From: Malurus cyaneus samueli
Lineage: Eukaryota > Chordata > Aves > Passeriformes > Maluridae
DNA: 64,000 nt
Assembly: GCA_009741485.1 (NCBI GenBank)
Contig: CM019236.1
Location: forward strand, 50,634,765 to 50,698,764
Direction of reading: 5' to 3'
In this document: one piece after another, positions 61,301-64,000 of the stretch
Layout: each line of letters opens with the position of its first letter
Position numbering within the stretch: the stretch's first letter is position 1
Position numbers and translations under genes: made by a program
Notes under the pieces: generated by a model
Told to the model about the DNA's origin: nothing
The model's database searches: none
Seen by the model: only the letters and a program-made list of their open reading frames with translations

Positions 61301-64000
61301 CAAGCTTTTTCTGTGGGGTAGTTCCCTGTTTGATCAGCAGGCTGATCCAATTTATCTTGTGGTGCTGACTGTTTTGTAGCCACAAGTGGGCTGAGGATGT
61401 GGGAAAGAAGAAACACGGAATAAATTGGTATGTTGATGGCAGACTGCAATAGACTACAAGGAAAAACTGTGTGTACATTTTAATACTTCGTGTAGTCCAC
61501 TAATGGACATGTTGTAGGCAACTTTAAGTAACTTGCTGTAGGCAATCTTTAAGCCCACTTCATTTCAGCTTGCTGAATTGTAAACTGTCTAAGATTTGGT
61601 CAGTAGAAAGGGTCCTTTTGCCTCAGGTTTAGCCACAGCCCATTGTATGGGAGCCTGTTTGTTTCTCCTTTTATCCTGCAGACAGGGAGGGGAGTGGTGA
61701 GGAAGTATTTGCTGGCTTTAAGTTGAGGTCTCTAGTGTTCGCCCCTTTTTATTCCTGAAAGGTAAGGTCAGGGCATTTTCTACTTAAAACTGTAAAGTGT
61801 ATTTGAAAGCATATTTAATTTCTCCTGTCTCCTACCATTGCCCCCACCCTATTTTAGAAAACACTCTTCCAAGTTGCGGATTGCATCTGCTGAATGTCAC
61901 TTTGTGGTAATACTGGGAAAACGCTTGTTAAATTTGAAATGGCAAGCAGAACTAGATAGAATTTTCACTGTTCTGCACTGCATGATTTTTTTGTCCTTAA
62001 TATTAGCCACTGATTGAGCTAGTACTTTCCAAAACTGGAAAAGCAAATTGGTGTTGGTTTTTGAGAATGCTCACCTTCTAAAAAATAACAGTGATCACAG
62101 TCTAGGTTCTTTCTTGATCAATTCCAATTCAATACCTTTACTTGTAATTTTTTTTTTGAGGAAAAGTTGTGACTTTTGGTGTTTTTGAGCGTGTTTTAAG
62201 TTTGGTGATTTTTTTTTTTTTTTGTTTGTTTGTTTTTTTTTATAATTTCCCTTCCTCACCACTACCCACTGTGATTTCAGTGCATTACACTGTAAGGTTC
62301 TTTTCATTTTTTTCTGTGTAGGTATATTTAGTACAGGAGCAAATAGGCATTGGAAGCAAATGAAATGTTTTATCTGCCTTGTACACTCAGTTGGCATGCA
62401 TGACAAAGTGCAACTGCATCATGCTTTTCGACGTAAACCCCTATATAGAAAAGCAGGGTTACATTTTTTGTTTTCAGCGGTTCTACAGGCACGCACAAAC
62501 CTGTGACTGTTTCTCTGCAGGCAGGCAGCCACAAGAAGTCTCTGCTACAAAGTGCACATCTGAATTGTACCTACCATGTTCTTTCAGACTCATCTACTTC
62601 CCTTTATCTCTGAATGTTTTATCAAGGCCAAGTGACATGTTAAATGTTTTTAATTACATTAGGATTTCCCCTTTGGTCCTTTCCTTTTGTCCACAGCTGT
62701 GTTTTTCAGCTCCTCCCTATTGTTGGATTTGATAGTTGCGTAACTATTAGATTGGTGAGTGGGTGGATTGATTTGCCTTGTGTCCATATGTTGAATTGGA
62801 TGTGAGCAGGTGACAGAAGTGGAGGAGGGGAAAGAGTGCCTGCCTGAGAGCAGTGACTGGCTGGTTCAATGGTTTGACCCAGCAGCCATGCGAAGATGCC
62901 TGGCACTGGCATATTTCTGTAGGCTGATGTCTTCCTTTCAGTCAAGAGAGGTAGAGGAGTGGTATGTCTTAAGTATTAGTTCAAGAGTCACTTGTGAACA
63001 CTGGCAGTGTTTTCTATTACTAATTAACTCAAGTTAGCTTTTCTGGCAGATAAGGAGCAACCTAAAAGGGAGTGAATGCTGTGAAGGAAAACTGTGATGT
63101 TGAGTTGGTTGTGGAATAGTTTTTAGGTGCCTGACCCAAATCTATGGTCAGCTCAGCTCTTCTGGAAGCCCACTGAAGCATGAGAGGGAAGTAGACCCTA
63201 TTCCTGCTCTTCTCCTGTGATCTTGGCAGTGGATTAAGAGCCTTGTTGAACATGTTCTGGAGCTTTGTGCAGCCTTCTGGAAGGTGCCTGAACTCTAATT
63301 TGGCAGAAGACAATTTGAAGTGGAAGAAAACAAAATCCAGATTTAAATTCCAGTTGAGTGAGTGATTTGAAGCTGGATTGTATGGGCATCAGTACTGGCA
63401 ACATGTCTTGTTTGTCTGGTATTGATGGCAGCACAGGAGAAGGATTGCTGGAAGACCTTTGCTGTCTGTGAAACTGTGTGATCATTTTGCTGCATCCTTT
63501 CAAGCTTGCTAGGTTAAACTGATGAAATTCTAATATTACATGTCGAGTAATTGTTACGTGACTCAGCTAGTTCATTATAGGATCAGACAAATGTCAGTGC
63601 AGGACATCCCAAAAAAAGAGGAGAAAGGAGGAAAGAGGGAGTGCCTCTGAGCAATAGCCTGCAGTTAAACTGGTTCAGCTACATTATCAATCTCCTCTCA
63701 AGGGGAAGAAGGGTTTAAAACAAAATCAAAGTGTTGAATTCTGGCTTTAAAAATAATCTTCTCAGTTTACTAAGAGACCAGTGGCCACAGGCGACAGGTT
63801 TATTTGTTTGATCTGTCTTTCAGCTTTTTGAATCTCTCTGACGTCTAGGAGATCCCTAAAAAGGAGTAAGTAGTAGTAGTATTAAGTGTAGTAAGCCTCC
63901 ACAGTTATGCTACAGGAGTATGTCTGCATGCTTAAATCTGTGTGGAGAAGTATACAAAATAGGTACTTGATAATAGTGTGTTTTTTCAGCCTGATTTACA
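58389..64000 (+). other. Single-copy non-coding DNA, probably further UGCG intron 1
   Basis: AT-rich, with T-runs at 59516-59530 and about 62211-62240 and a short (TTG)n near 60341. I searched by eye for the second UGCG exon (which should begin with the RLHLNKK-type residues after an acceptor) and did not find it. No other exon or CR1 copy is recognised. The mammalian UGCG first intron is long, so absence of exon 2 within 15 kb is not surprising. Confidence 0.55.

Noticed and set aside
58389..64000. UGCG exon 2 in the right flank
   Set aside because: No segment encodes the residues expected after exon 1 behind an acceptor.
1..64000. CRISPR arrays, tRNA or rRNA genes, bacterial operons
   Set aside because: No regularly spaced repeats, no cloverleaf with A and B boxes that I could see, and no prokaryotic gene structure. 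The repeats present are CR1, retroviral or simple.

Overview
The window reads as avian nuclear DNA. Evidence: many 5'-truncated CR1 LINE copies ending in the short ATTCTRTG-type 3' repeats of CR1, an endogenous retrovirus whose env resembles the avian alpharetrovirus class, low coding density, and a CpG island whose first coding exon I recognise as UGCG (ceramide glucosyltransferase). As far as I recall UGCG is Z-linked in chicken, so this may be sex-chromosome DNA; the sequence alone does not prove that.

Layout. (1) 1-5112: the 3' part of an endogenous retrovirus on the + strand. It holds the last 43 bases of the 5' LTR, a tRNA-Trp-like primer-binding site, about 3.3 kb of internal sequence with no intact gag or pol, an env reading frame (3345-4554) broken by two in-frame stops, and a 3' LTR (about 4771-5112). 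(2) 5113-37045: about 32 kb of AT-rich non-coding DNA with five CR1 insertions or fragments and a few microsatellites; no convincing exon. (3) 37046-37579: an antisense CR1 running into the upstream edge of the UGCG CpG island. (4) 37580-58388: a large inverted repeat with arms of about 10 kb around a GC-rich centre (about 46.9-49.0 kb) that contains a 25-N gap. Each arm carries UGCG intron 1 running outward from the centre, with the same four CR1 insertions mirrored. The centre has three noisy copies of UGCG exon 1, one on the minus strand and two on the plus strand. (5) 58389-64000: single-copy AT-rich DNA, most simply more of UGCG intron 1; I see no exon 2.

The palindrome is the most important observation. 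Several things favour an assembly or gap-filling artefact over a real palindrome. The three exon copies have indels at different places. The arms differ largely by single-base indels. The base before the left arm (37579) joins naturally to the base after the N gap (about 48517), as an internal copy at 47800-47830 shows. If that is right, the true locus is CR1, promoter, exon 1, intron 1 on the + strand, and about 10.9 kb (37580-48490) is extra. A real inversion-duplication, or two haplotypes joined head to head, is not excluded.

The only host gene part I can support is UGCG exon 1 with its promoter. The only viral coding part is the broken env. I found no structural RNA gene, CRISPR array or operon-like system.
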